The notes under the pieces are model-generated. The model had not been told where the DNA came from. It was given only the letters and a program-made list of their open reading frames with translations, and made no database searches. 64,000 bases of DNA from Candidatus Latescibacterota bacterium (GTDB lineage Bacteria; Latescibacterota; UBA2968; UBA8231). The position numbers and the translations under genes were made by a program. The stretch lies in the NCBI GenBank assembly GCA_022827835.1, contig JAJEIO010000051.1, positions 1-64,000 of the forward strand. The letters run 5' to 3'. Below are positions 42,642-51,295 of the stretch, piece after piece; position 1 is the first letter of the stretch; each line of letters starts with the position of its first letter.

Positions 42642-42675
42642 AAAAGGGGGACGAGCATCGCCCGTCCCCCTTTTT
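42641..42675. terminator. Bidirectional intrinsic terminator between ilvN and the TonB receptor gene
   Basis: AAAAAGGGGGACG (42641-42653) pairs with CGTCCCCCTTTTT (42663-42675) around a 9-base loop. It gives a G/C stem with a T run on either strand, as expected between convergent genes. It lies directly after the ilvN stop and 17 bases from the stop of the receptor gene. Confidence 0.9.
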
Positions 42676-42692
42676 GCCTGCTGTATCCTTCC

Positions 42693-45566
42693 TTAAAACG
42701 CCACGCCCAACTGCCCAAAGACCAAGCGACCGATCTCCGGTGCCCCAATAAAGGTCCGATGCTTGTTGTCGAGCGCATTGGAAACATCTACCCCGAGCCG
42801 CAGGTTCTCTCCGAACGGCAATAGATAACTGGCGTTCAAATCGAGCAGCGAGTACGACTTCACATCCCCGACGAACACCCCCGACTCCTGGCGAAACGCT
42901 CCCACATAGCGCCACTGCGCCCCCAGGGTTAGTTGCTCTTGGTCGAAGGTATAGGACGTTCCTACCTTGAGCTTGTTACCCGGCGCGTTGAGCGCTATGT
43001 CGGCGATGCCATCGACGTTCTCAAATAAAGTCTTATCGACATAAGAGTAGCTGCCCGTCAGCGACCATTGATCGCTCGGGAAATAGGCCAAGTTCACGTC
43101 CAAGCCGTTCAGGTTAATCTCGCCGAAGTTGCGATAGGTCAACATCACCGCTGTTGGTTCAAAGGCTTGCTCCGGCGTAACCGTGCCAAACGGTATGCCC
43201 GCGGCCCCACCAGCAAACAACGCAACAATTTCATCCACCGGCGAGCCATTGCCATTGCCAGATAAGGTGCCCGGAACCTGCATATTATCGAGCGGGGCGA
43301 CCGCCGCGGCCAACTCTGCATCCGAGGCCAGCGCCTCGCCAACGCTAGCACCTAGCGCCGCTCCGAGGCTAGCCGGGTCGAGGAAGACATTGGGCGTCTG
43401 TACCTGAATCGGAGAGACAAAATCCTTTATCCGCGTGTGATACAAGTCTGCCGCCACCACTAGCTTCTCGCCGACTATTCCCTTATAACCCAATTCAAAG
43501 GTCTCAGTAGTAGTAGAGCGGGTCAGCGGCACGTCGATAACATCGGCGACCGGATCAAAGGGGGCCGGATCGCCAGCCGCCACCTTCTCGAGGTTGAGCA
43601 TGAGTAGGGCGTTGTCCAATCCCGTCAGTTGTTCAGGCAACAACGCATCTAACCCGCCCAATAGCTGCTGAGCGGCAACCTCGGCCTCTGCTCGGTCTAG
43701 CTCTTGCAATATCCCTATCTGGGTTGCCGCTAGCCCCATAAAAAGCTCTGTATTAAGTGCGCTCAACACCCCACCACGCCCTAAGCCCCACATCACATTG
43801 GTAAAGACCGGATCCCCCAAATCGATGTAGTCGGCTGGATCCATCCCCGCCGCCGGCGCAAAAGACGAGCGGAATTTTGGTCGGCCATTGCCTGAGCGAG
43901 CAAAAGTCCAGCCGCCGCCCATATCCTCGCGGTAGGTTCCTTGCGCCCGGATATCTATCGCCGGCGCAAAGCCCAGCACCGGCGCAAACGCCGCGCCAAT
44001 ACCGAAGGGATCTTGGGACGAGCGGATGTCCAAATAGAGGTTGCTGCTCGACGGCGTTGAAAAGGCGTGGTTGTACGTCAGCCGCAGGATCTGAGTCTCC
44101 TTCGGCTTAAAAACTAGCCCAGCGCGCGGCGAGATTTCGCCTTCGGGAATGCGGTTGTGGTCGTCGTAACGCAGGGCCACCACCAAGTCGAGCATCTCGC
44201 TCAGAGCCGTCTCGCTCTGCACGTAAGCCCCGAATTCATTGGTCTGATCGTAGTCTTCGTTGCCGCCGGTGATGGTCCCTTCGGTATCGGGCCGCGTCAG
44301 CAGCACATCGGCACCGTAGGTGAAGCGCTGCCGCACTCCCAGCACCGCGGAGTGCTGAATTTGGAAGGCAGTCAGCTTAGATTTATCGACAATCGGATTT
44401 CCATCGCGCAGAGTAAAAGTCTCGCCGGCGTCGCTCCCGTTCTGGAAGACCTGGGCGAACCAATTCTTGTACAGCAGGCGAAGCTGGACATAGTTGTACG
44501 CCCAGTCCTGAGCTTGGCCAGCCCCTAAACCGGTCAGCTCGATCTGATCGCCTTTGTTGTATCCGGCTGACAAAATGGCCGTCAAGTCGTCCGAAGCCTT
44601 GTAATCCAAGCGCGCTTCGGCACTCTGGCGCTCAATGTCAAAACTGCGCGGTGGGATGTCTGGATTGGCGGCCCTAGCCTGTACCTCTACCGGGTCTTCG
44701 TATTCCCAGTCCATTCCCGTATAGTACTGGGCCGAGACCTTGTAGCCGAGGCGATCGCTAGCAGCCCCGGCGTGGCGCATACCGACCTTGCGCACACTCC
44801 GCTCGCCTAGTCCAACGTTGACATTGGTCCCTGCCGAAGTAAATGGCGAGCGGGTGATGATGTGCATCACGCCGTTGGCGCTATTCGGCCCGTAGAGTGC
44901 CGACCCCGGCCCCAACACCACCTCGATGCGCTCAATGTCGTCGTTGGTCACCGGAATGAAATTGTAGGCATTCAACCGCAGCGAGGGGACGCGGGCAATG
45001 CGATTATCGGTCAGCGTCAGCAAGGCCCCCGAAAAAACATTGTTGAAGCCCCGCACGACCACATTGCTCTGCGCCAAGCCGGTCTGAGAAAAGTCAACGG
45101 CCGGCAGGTCGCGAATGTGTTCGGCAACGCTGAGCGCCGGCCGATTGCGGATCTCCTCGGCCTCAACGATCGCCACTGAGGCCGGGGCTTCGAGGACTTT
45201 TTCCTGCCGCCGCGAAGCCGAAACTACGTTCTGGTCGAGGAAGATGATCCCGGTCTCCAGCGTCAGCGTCAGTTCCTGTTCACCGGCAACGATGCCCACG
45301 CCTTCTCGCATTAGAGCCCGATAGCCAATATGCGTAACGCTGAGCTGATACTCGCCGGCCGGCAGCCCCTCCAAGCGAAAACGACCGTCTTCGTCGGTGG
45401 CCGTGCCGATCTTGCCGCCCGGCAGCAGGTCGCTGACGAGGACGACGTTGGCACCGGGGATGGCTTCGCCCTCCGACCCCATAACGACGCCGGAAAGCGT
45501 TCCTTTTTCCGCGAAAGCGACGCCCGCCCACAGCACCAGAGCATATAAAAACAATTTGTACTTCAT
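42693..45566 (-). CDS. TonB-dependent outer-membrane receptor with carboxypeptidase-like N-terminal domain
   Basis: 957 residues from ATG 45566, chosen for AAGGAGGT 6 bases upstream and the signal peptide LFLYALVLWAGVAFAEKG; the frame is open 30 codons further up without a signal. Next comes a carboxypeptidase-regulatory-like domain (GVVMGSEGEAIPGANVVLV, GRFRLEGLPAGEYQLSV). The plug follows (VVSASRRQEKVLEAPASVAIV, VVRGFNNVFSGALL, RIEVVLGPGSALYGPNSANGVMHIIT; quoted in parts), then a long barrel ending LVFGQLGVAF with terminal phenylalanine. It would import a scarce nutrient with TonB-ExbBD energy. The ligand is unknown; no cobalamin or iron motif is seen upstream. Confidence 0.92.
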   Translation of the reverse strand: MKYKLFLYALVLWAGVAFAEKGTLSGVVMGSEGEAIPGANVVLVSDLLPGGKIGTATDEDGRFRLEGLPAGEYQLSVTHIGYRALMREGVGIVAGEQELTLTLETGIIFLDQNVVSASRRQEKVLEAPASVAIVEAEEIRNRPALSVAEHIRDLPAVDFSQTGLAQSNVVVRGFNNVFSGALLTLTDNRIARVPSLRLNAYNFIPVTNDDIERIEVVLGPGSALYGPNSANGVMHIITRSPFTSAGTNVNVGLGERSVRKVGMRHAGAASDRLGYKVSAQYYTGMDWEYEDPVEVQARAANPDIPPRSFDIERQSAEARLDYKASDDLTAILSAGYNKGDQIELTGLGAGQAQDWAYNYVQLRLLYKNWFAQVFQNGSDAGETFTLRDGNPIVDKSKLTAFQIQHSAVLGVRQRFTYGADVLLTRPDTEGTITGGNEDYDQTNEFGAYVQSETALSEMLDLVVALRYDDHNRIPEGEISPRAGLVFKPKETQILRLTYNHAFSTPSSSNLYLDIRSSQDPFGIGAAFAPVLGFAPAIDIRAQGTYREDMGGGWTFARSGNGRPKFRSSFAPAAGMDPADYIDLGDPVFTNVMWGLGRGGVLSALNTELFMGLAATQIGILQELDRAEAEVAAQQLLGGLDALLPEQLTGLDNALLMLNLEKVAAGDPAPFDPVADVIDVPLTRSTTTETFELGYKGIVGEKLVVAADLYHTRIKDFVSPIQVQTPNVFLDPASLGAALGASVGEALASDAELAAAVAPLDNMQVPGTLSGNGNGSPVDEIVALFAGGAAGIPFGTVTPEQAFEPTAVMLTYRNFGEINLNGLDVNLAYFPSDQWSLTGSYSYVDKTLFENVDGIADIALNAPGNKLKVGTSYTFDQEQLTLGAQWRYVGAFRQESGVFVGDVKSYSLLDLNASYLLPFGENLRLGVDVSNALDNKHRTFIGAPEIGRLVFGQLGVAF

Positions 45567-45648
45567 GGCTACCTCCTTTGTTTTAGTCCCCAAATCTATC
45601 CCCAAGCACCCGATCCCGCTACCCCGCGCGTCGTCCCTACTGTCGGTG

Positions 45649-45662
45649 TCTAACATCTAACA
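45649..45662. repeat. Tandem heptamers upstream of the TonB receptor gene
   Basis: TCTAACA occurs twice in a row (45649-45655 and 45656-45662), with a partial third copy TCTAAAA four bases on. They lie about 85 bases upstream of the receptor start and could be a regulator's binding site. No palindrome accompanies them. Confidence 0.3.
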
Positions 45663-45717
45663 GGTATCTAAAAGGCTTGGGGACGGGGGCCTGCATGGCC
45701 GTCCTATGCAACGCCAC

Positions 45718-45745
45718 GTAGGGGCGACCGGCCGGTCGCCCCTAC
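45718..45745. repeat. 28-base perfect palindrome, REP-like
   Basis: GTAGGGGCGACCGG (45718-45731) is followed directly by its reverse complement CCGGTCGCCCCTAC (45732-45745). Such 'GTAGGGGCGACC...GGTCGCCCCTAC' units are known to me as dispersed REP-like or small mobile repeats in many genomes. It stands between the divergent receptor and oxidoreductase genes, just upstream of the latter's promoter. Only one copy is in this window. Confidence 0.75.
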
Positions 45746-45751
45746 ACTCTA

Positions 45752-45781
45752 TTGATTTTCCGCGCCTCCATTGCGTATTTT
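45752..45781 (+). promoter_or_regulatory. Possible promoter of the Gfo/Idh/MocA gene
   Basis: TTGATT (45752-45757), an 18-base spacer and TATTTT (45776-45781), 40 bases before the start codon. The -10 match is moderate. The perfect palindrome ends only 6 bases upstream of the -35 element. Confidence 0.4.
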
Positions 45782-45820
45782 CCCAGCCCTAATTCACCTA
45801 CGCTAGCGGAGACTTATTTC

Positions 45821-46840
45821 ATGCCAGACAAACTCAAGCTCGCCTTTATCGGCTGCGGTGCCATCGCCCGCTTTCACCTCGACGGCATCAAGGACCACGC
45901 TCCCCGCATCGACGTCACCGCGCTAGTCGATCTCGACGAATCCAAAGCCCAAGCCTACGCCGCTGAAACCGGTGGGCAGGCCTTCACCTCGCTCGACGAA
46001 GCGCTCGCCAAGGGCGACTTCGACGCCGTCGATATCATGCTGCCCCACGACCTGCATGAATCCATCGCCCTCCAGTGCTTTGCCGCTGGCAAGCACGTGC
46101 TGTTGGAAAAGCCCATGGCCCCCACCCTCGACGCCTGCGACCGCATTCTCGCCGCGGCCAGTGCGGCCCCAGGCGTCTTCATGGTCGCGGAAAACAGCCA
46201 GTACTGGCCCGAAATCGTCGAGGCCCAAAAGCACCTTGCCGCCGGAGCCATCGGCGAGATCATCACTGCCCGCGCGGCCTTTGTCTATCCTTTTGACTCC
46301 TACTGGTTCAAAGAGGAGCGGCCCTGGCGCTACGAAAAGGGGCGCACCGGCGGCGGCATTGCCATCGACGGCGGCTCGCACTGGATCCGACCCTTGCGCA
46401 TGTGGATGGGCGAAATCAAAGAGGTGGTCGGCGTGCTGGGGCATCCGCTCGCGCAGATGGAAGGCGAGTCCCTCGCCCGCGCGCTCTTTCGCTTTGACTC
46501 GGGCAAGACCGCCATCTTCGACGCCATGATGATCGACACGGTCTTTGCCCCCGATCCTTGGTGGCGCATTACCGGCACCAAGGGCGAGCTGACCATCAAC
46601 GCCGCTCTCGACGGTGCTGAACTCTATCTGTGGGACGCAGACCATCCCGAAGGCAAGCGACTTTTTGCCAGTCCAGGGTACACCGAATCCTTTGGACCAG
46701 AGCTAGCCGATTTCGCCGCCGCCGTCCTCGACGGCAAGGCCCCGGACGCGCCGCCGGAACACGCCCTCGGCGAGCTGCGCACGGCCTTAGCCCTCTATCG
46801 CTCGGCCTCCAGCCAGCGCTGGGAGCAGGTGTGGGCGTAA
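45821..46840 (+). CDS. Gfo/Idh/MocA-family NAD(P)-dependent oxidoreductase
   Basis: 339 residues from ATG 45821; 23 further codons are open upstream but lie in the promoter region. The Rossmann motif LAFIGCGAIARFHLDGI is at the N-terminus. VLLEKPMAPTLDAC carries the lysine of the family's EKP motif, and the C-terminal domain has GGGIAIDGGSHWIRPLRMWMG with the likely catalytic histidine. Family members oxidise or epimerise sugars, inositols or related compounds. No sugar gene is adjacent, so the substrate is open. No signal peptide. Confidence 0.9.
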   Translation: MPDKLKLAFIGCGAIARFHLDGIKDHAPRIDVTALVDLDESKAQAYAAETGGQAFTSLDEALAKGDFDAVDIMLPHDLHESIALQCFAAGKHVLLEKPMAPTLDACDRILAAASAAPGVFMVAENSQYWPEIVEAQKHLAAGAIGEIITARAAFVYPFDSYWFKEERPWRYEKGRTGGGIAIDGGSHWIRPLRMWMGEIKEVVGVLGHPLAQMEGESLARALFRFDSGKTAIFDAMMIDTVFAPDPWWRITGTKGELTINAALDGAELYLWDADHPEGKRLFASPGYTESFGPELADFAAAVLDGKAPDAPPEHALGELRTALALYRSASSQRWEQVWA

Positions 46841-46844
46841 ATGC

Positions 46845-46873
46845 TTGCAAGAACCTCTCCTTTGGGATATATT
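46845..46873 (+). promoter_or_regulatory. Sigma-70-like promoter of ppdK
   Basis: TTGCAA (46845-46850), a 17-base spacer and TATATT (46868-46873), directly after the stop of the oxidoreductase gene. It predicts a leader of about 140 bases before ATG 47020. In it the octamer CTCAATTC occurs twice and a small CTCG/CGAG hairpin can form; I see no larger fold. Confidence 0.65.
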
Positions 46874-47019
46874 CAGCCTTTTCAGCCCTGTGAGGCCGTT
46901 CCTCGAAGCACCGAGCATGTTCCACCTCAATTCGCACCCTTTCCAAGCTCAGCGGCAAAGGCTGTCAAGGCCGAGATGCCCTCTCAATTCAAAACGCATT
47001 ACCATAGAATAGGAAAGCA

Positions 47020-49650
47020 ATGACGGAAAAGTACGTATATCTGTTTGGCACCGATCAATCCGAAGGCGATAAGGAAATGCGCAACCTGCTCGGCGGCAAA
47101 GGCGCGAACCTCGCCGAAATGGCCCAACTCGGCCTGCCCGTCCCAGCCGGTTTTACCATCACCACCGAAGTTTGCACCTATTACTACAACCACGACCAAA
47201 CGTATCCCAGCGAACTCAAAGACCAAGTGGAACGCGCCATTGCCGAAGTCGAAAAGACCATGGACATGCGCTTTGGCGACGCGGCCAACCCGCTTTTACT
47301 ATCCGTGCGCTCTGGGGCCAGAGTGTCCATGCCCGGCATGATGGAGACCGTGCTCAACCTCGGCCTCAACGACGAAATCGTCCAAGGGCTGATCGAACAA
47401 TCGGGCGATCCGCGCTTTTGCTACGACGTGTATCGCCGCTTCGTGCAAATGTACGGCGACGTGGTCATGGGTCTGCGGCCCGAAGATGAAAAAGAAACAG
47501 ACCCTTTTGAGGCCCTGCTCGACGCGAAAAAGCACGCCCGCGGAGTCGTGCTCGACAGCGAACTGAGCGCCGAAGACCTACGCGAATTAGTCGCCGAGTT
47601 CAAGGCCGAGATCGCCAAGCGGCTCGACCGCGAGTTCCCCGAAGATCCCCACGAGCAGTTGTGGAATGCCATCGGTGCGGTATTCGGCTCTTGGCAGGGC
47701 CAACGCGCCATCCGCTACCGCGAAATCGAAGACATCCCTCACGACTGGGGCACGGCCGTCAACGTCCAGTCCATGGTGTACGGCAACATGGGCGACGATT
47801 GCGCCACGGGCGTGGCCTTTACGCGCAACCCCTCCACCGGAGAGAAGCACCTGTACGGCGAGTTCCTCATCAACGCCCAAGGCGAAGACGTGGTCGCCGG
47901 TACCCGCACGCCCGAGCCGCTGCCCGAACTCAGCAGCCAAATGCCGCAAGTGTACGAGCAGTTCCAAGCGATCTGCGACCAGCTAGAGCCGCACTACCGC
48001 GACATGCAGGATGTGGAGTTCACGGTCCAGAAGGGCAAATTGTGGATGCTGCAAACTCGCAACGGCAAGCGCACTGGGGCAGCGGCGGTCCAAATCGCCG
48101 TAGATATGGCCGCCGAGGGGTTGATCTCACAAGAGGAAGCCCTCTTGCGCGTCACTCCCGACCAGCTCGACCAGCTCCTGCACCCAACATTCGACGACGC
48201 GAGCCCCAAGGACGTCATTGCCGAGGGCCTGCCCGCTTCACCCGGAGCGGCGACCGGCCAAGTGGTCTTCAACTCCGCAGAGGCCGAAACACAAGCGGCC
48301 GAAGGTCAGCAGGTCATCTTGGTGCGCCAAGAGACTTCGCCCGAAGACATCGGCGGCATGGACGCCGCCCAAGGCATTCTCACGGCGCGGGGGGGCGCGT
48401 CCTCTCATGCCGCCCTAGTCGCGCGCGGCATGGGCAAGTGCTGCGTCGCTGGCTGCGAGTCCATAGCAATCGACTATCACCAAGAATTGTTTACCGCCAA
48501 CGGCAAGACTGTCAAAAAGGGCGACTGGATATCCATCGATGGCTCGTCCGGCCAAGTCATGCTAGGCCAAGTACCCACTGTGGAGCCGAGTTTCTCGTCG
48601 GCGTTTGGAACCATGATGGGTTGGGCCGACGGCAAGCGCCGACTGGCCGTGCGCACCAACGCCGACACGCCGCACGATTCAGAAGTGGCCCGCAATTTCG
48701 GAGCCGAGGGCATCGGCCTGTGCCGTACCGAGCACATGTTCTTCGAGGGCGACCGCATCGTAGCCGTGCGCGAGATGATCCTCGCCAGCGACGAGGCCGG
48801 GCGACGCCAAGCTCTAGCCAAACTCAAGCCCATACAGCGGCTCGATTTTGAAGGCATTTTCACCGCCATGGACGGCCTGCCCGTAACCATCCGCCTGCTA
48901 GACCCACCGCTGCACGAGTTCTTGCCCCACGAGCCAGCTCAGCAACAACAAATGGCCGAGGAAATGGGCATCCCCTTGAGCCAGATTGAGGCTAAAATAG
49001 TCTCCCTGCACGAGTTCAATCCCATGCTGGGGCATCGCGGCTGTCGCTTGGGAATCACCTACCCGGAAATCTACGAGATGCAGGTCGAGGCCATTTTTGA
49101 GGCCGCGGTCAATGTCCACGCCAAGGGCATCAATCCCCTGCCCGAAATCATGATTCCCCTCGTGGGAACCGAGCGCGAGTTTAGCGACCTAAAAGCTATG
49201 GTTGACCGCGTCGCCGTTGCCGTCGGGGGCACTATCGAGTATCTAGTAGGCACCATGATCGAAATTCCCCGCGCCGCGCTTCTCGCCGACCAAATCGCCG
49301 AGCAAGCCGAGTTCTTTAGCTTCGGGACCAACGACCTGACTCAACTCACCTTCGGCTACAGCCGCGACGACGCTGGCAAGTTCCTGCCCGAATACGTAGC
49401 CCAAGGCATTCTCGCCGACGATCCGTTCCAAAGCCTCGATCAAGAGGGCACCGGCCAGCTCGTGCGCCTCGGCACCGAGCGGGGCCGCAGCACTCGCAAA
49501 ACCCTCAAGGTGGGCATCTGCGGCGAGCACGGCGGCGACCCTAGCTCAGTGGGTTTTTGCCACGAAGTAGGTCTCGATTACGTCTCCTGTTCCCCTTACC
49601 GGGTGCCTATCGCCCGTTTGGCGGCTGCCCAAGCCGCCCTTGCCGAGTGA
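47020..49650 (+). CDS. ppdK: Pyruvate, phosphate dikinase
   Basis: 876 residues, the usual PPDK length. The N-terminal nucleotide-binding part has LLGGKGANLAEMAQLGLPVPAGF and SVRSGARVSMPGMMETVLN. The phosphocarrier histidine is His463 in GGASSHAALVARGMGK. The C-terminal PEP/pyruvate barrel has GIGLCRTEHMFFE, FSFGTNDLTQLTFGYSRDD and GICGEHGGDPSSV. The enzyme interconverts pyruvate, ATP and phosphate with PEP, AMP and pyrophosphate, linking glycolysis and gluconeogenesis. Ribosome site AGGAAAG. The promoter and a long leader lie upstream; parA follows after 9 bases. Confidence 0.96.
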   Translation: MTEKYVYLFGTDQSEGDKEMRNLLGGKGANLAEMAQLGLPVPAGFTITTEVCTYYYNHDQTYPSELKDQVERAIAEVEKTMDMRFGDAANPLLLSVRSGARVSMPGMMETVLNLGLNDEIVQGLIEQSGDPRFCYDVYRRFVQMYGDVVMGLRPEDEKETDPFEALLDAKKHARGVVLDSELSAEDLRELVAEFKAEIAKRLDREFPEDPHEQLWNAIGAVFGSWQGQRAIRYREIEDIPHDWGTAVNVQSMVYGNMGDDCATGVAFTRNPSTGEKHLYGEFLINAQGEDVVAGTRTPEPLPELSSQMPQVYEQFQAICDQLEPHYRDMQDVEFTVQKGKLWMLQTRNGKRTGAAAVQIAVDMAAEGLISQEEALLRVTPDQLDQLLHPTFDDASPKDVIAEGLPASPGAATGQVVFNSAEAETQAAEGQQVILVRQETSPEDIGGMDAAQGILTARGGASSHAALVARGMGKCCVAGCESIAIDYHQELFTANGKTVKKGDWISIDGSSGQVMLGQVPTVEPSFSSAFGTMMGWADGKRRLAVRTNADTPHDSEVARNFGAEGIGLCRTEHMFFEGDRIVAVREMILASDEAGRRQALAKLKPIQRLDFEGIFTAMDGLPVTIRLLDPPLHEFLPHEPAQQQQMAEEMGIPLSQIEAKIVSLHEFNPMLGHRGCRLGITYPEIYEMQVEAIFEAAVNVHAKGINPLPEIMIPLVGTEREFSDLKAMVDRVAVAVGGTIEYLVGTMIEIPRAALLADQIAEQAEFFSFGTNDLTQLTFGYSRDDAGKFLPEYVAQGILADDPFQSLDQEGTGQLVRLGTERGRSTRKTLKVGICGEHGGDPSSVGFCHEVGLDYVSCSPYRVPIARLAAAQAALAE

Positions 49651-49659
49651 GATTCTGCC

Positions 49660-50427
49660 ATGGGCCGGGTCATCGCCATATCCAATCAAAAAGGAGGGGT
49701 CGGCAAGACCACCACGGCCGTCAACTTGGCGGCTAGTCTGGCCGTAGCTGAACAAAAGACCCTGCTTATCGACATGGATCCGCAGGCCAACGCCACTTCG
49801 GGCTGCGGCTTTCAAAACAGCGAAGAGATTGAACCGGCCAATATCTACCACGCGCTGATCGGGCAAAAAGAGACCTCTGACGTTACCTACGAGACCAAGA
49901 TATCCTTCCTATCCTTGATTCCCTCGCACATCAACCTGACGGGTGCCGAGGTCGAGATGGTCAACATGATCGCTCGCGAGCAGAAGTTGGATGGGCTGCT
50001 CAACCAAGTCCGCGACCAATACGCCTATATCATTCTCGATTGTCCGCCCTCTTTGGGGCTATTGACTATCAACGCCCTGACCGCGGCCGACTCGGTGATG
50101 ATACCCATTCAGTGTGAGTACTACGCGCTAGAGGGTCTTGGTCGGCTGCTCAACACCGTGCGCCAGATCCAACGCCATCTCAATCCCAAGCTCCAGATCG
50201 CTGGCGTCCTACTCACCATGTTCGACGGACGCTTGAACCTATCGCGCCAAGTATCTTCAGAGGTCAAGTCCTATTTCGGCAACAAGGTTTACAAGACCTC
50301 CATCAGCCGCAACGTGCGTCTGGCCGAGGCCCCTAGCCACGGCCAACCCATCGTGCTCTACGACATCTTGTCGCAGGGATCTCAGGATTACATGAGCCTC
50401 GCAGGAGAAGTGATCGACCATGGGTAA
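49660..50427 (+). CDS. parA: Chromosome-partitioning ATPase ParA/Soj
   Basis: 255 residues. The deviant Walker A motif KGGVGKTTTAVNLAASLA is at about residues 11-28, with LIDMDPQANAT (Walker A') and YIILDCPPSLGLLTINAL (Walker B region), as in chromosomal Soj. It forms ATP-dependent DNA-bound dimers that move ParB-parS complexes. The gene overlaps parB by 8 bases. No perfect parS site (TGTTTCACGTGAAACA) is visible in the window. The pair often lies near the replication origin, but here no gid, rnpA or rpmH genes are seen beside it. Confidence 0.95.
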   Translation: MGRVIAISNQKGGVGKTTTAVNLAASLAVAEQKTLLIDMDPQANATSGCGFQNSEEIEPANIYHALIGQKETSDVTYETKISFLSLIPSHINLTGAEVEMVNMIAREQKLDGLLNQVRDQYAYIILDCPPSLGLLTINALTAADSVMIPIQCEYYALEGLGRLLNTVRQIQRHLNPKLQIAGVLLTMFDGRLNLSRQVSSEVKSYFGNKVYKTSISRNVRLAEAPSHGQPIVLYDILSQGSQDYMSLAGEVIDHG

Positions 50428-51295
50428 GAAGCCGGTCCTCGGCAAGGGCATCAGTGCCCTCATCCCCGAGTACGCCGAACCTAGCGGCCAAGGCGACGCC
50501 TCGCGCCAGATCGTCTATATCAACGTCGATGAGATCGAACCCAATCCCTATCAAGCTCGCACTGAGTTCGGCGAAGAGAGCATCGACGAGCTGATGCACT
50601 CGATCCAAGAGAAAGGCGTCATCCAGCCCATCACCGTCAACCGCATCGGCCAGAGCTACCAGATCATCGCTGGCGAGCGCCGTTGGCGGGCTACCAAGAA
50701 GGCGGGGATCCAAGAAATACCAGCGATCGTCCACGAAATCGAGTCGCAGCAAGACTTGATGGAACTGTCGCTGATCGAAAACATCCAGCGCGAAAACCTG
50801 ACCCCCATCGAAGAGGCCGAAGGCTACCGCTCGCTGACCGACAAGTGCTTCCTCACGCAAGAGGAAGTCGCCCGCAAGGTGGGGAAAAATCGCTCAACCG
50901 TGACCAATCTCCTCAGGCTGTTGCAATTGCCGCACGAAGTCCAAGACTTCCTGCGCCACGGCCAACTGCAGATGGGGCACGCCCGCGCCCTGCTCGGCCT
51001 CGAAGAAGACGAAGACCGGCTCGCGCTGGCCCGCCGCGCAGTCGAGGAGAAAATGGCCGTCCGCGAGGTCGAAAAGGCCGTTGCTAATCAGCGCGTGGGC
51101 CGCAAAAAAAAGAAGGCTCCCAAAGAAATTTCCAACGACCCCCACATCCGCGACTACGAAGAGCGGTTGCAGCATCGCTACGGCACCGCGGTCAACATCC
51201 GTCGCACCGCGGCGAACAAGGGGGCAATCCAGATCGAATTCTACAACGATGGGGATCTAGAGCGGTTACTCGACCTGATGATTGAAGGCGAATGA
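50420..51295 (+). CDS. parB: Chromosome-partitioning protein ParB/Spo0J
   Basis: 291 residues. The N-terminal ParB/Srx (CTPase) domain has EIEPNPYQARTEF, VIQPITVNR and IIAGERRWRATKKAG with the GERRxR arginines. The helix-turn-helix is at TQEEVARKVGKNRSTVTNLLRLLQLP. A C-terminal dimerisation domain follows a lysine-rich linker. It binds parS and spreads as a clamp in known systems. It overlaps parA (8 bases) and the downstream FGE-like lipoprotein gene (ATGA, 4 bases), so the three are coupled in translation. Confidence 0.95.
   Translation: MGKKPVLGKGISALIPEYAEPSGQGDASRQIVYINVDEIEPNPYQARTEFGEESIDELMHSIQEKGVIQPITVNRIGQSYQIIAGERRWRATKKAGIQEIPAIVHEIESQQDLMELSLIENIQRENLTPIEEAEGYRSLTDKCFLTQEEVARKVGKNRSTVTNLLRLLQLPHEVQDFLRHGQLQMGHARALLGLEEDEDRLALARRAVEEKMAVREVEKAVANQRVGRKKKKAPKEISNDPHIRDYEERLQHRYGTAVNIRRTAANKGAIQIEFYNDGDLERLLDLMIEGE

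Noticed and set aside
47661..48851. 396-codon plus-strand open frame inside ppdK
   Set aside because: A shadow in a second frame of a high-G+C gene, with an Arg/His-rich composition and no start signal; ppdK is certain.
49660..51295. parS site near parAB
   Set aside because: I looked for TGTTTCACGTGAAACA-like palindromes and saw none close to consensus.
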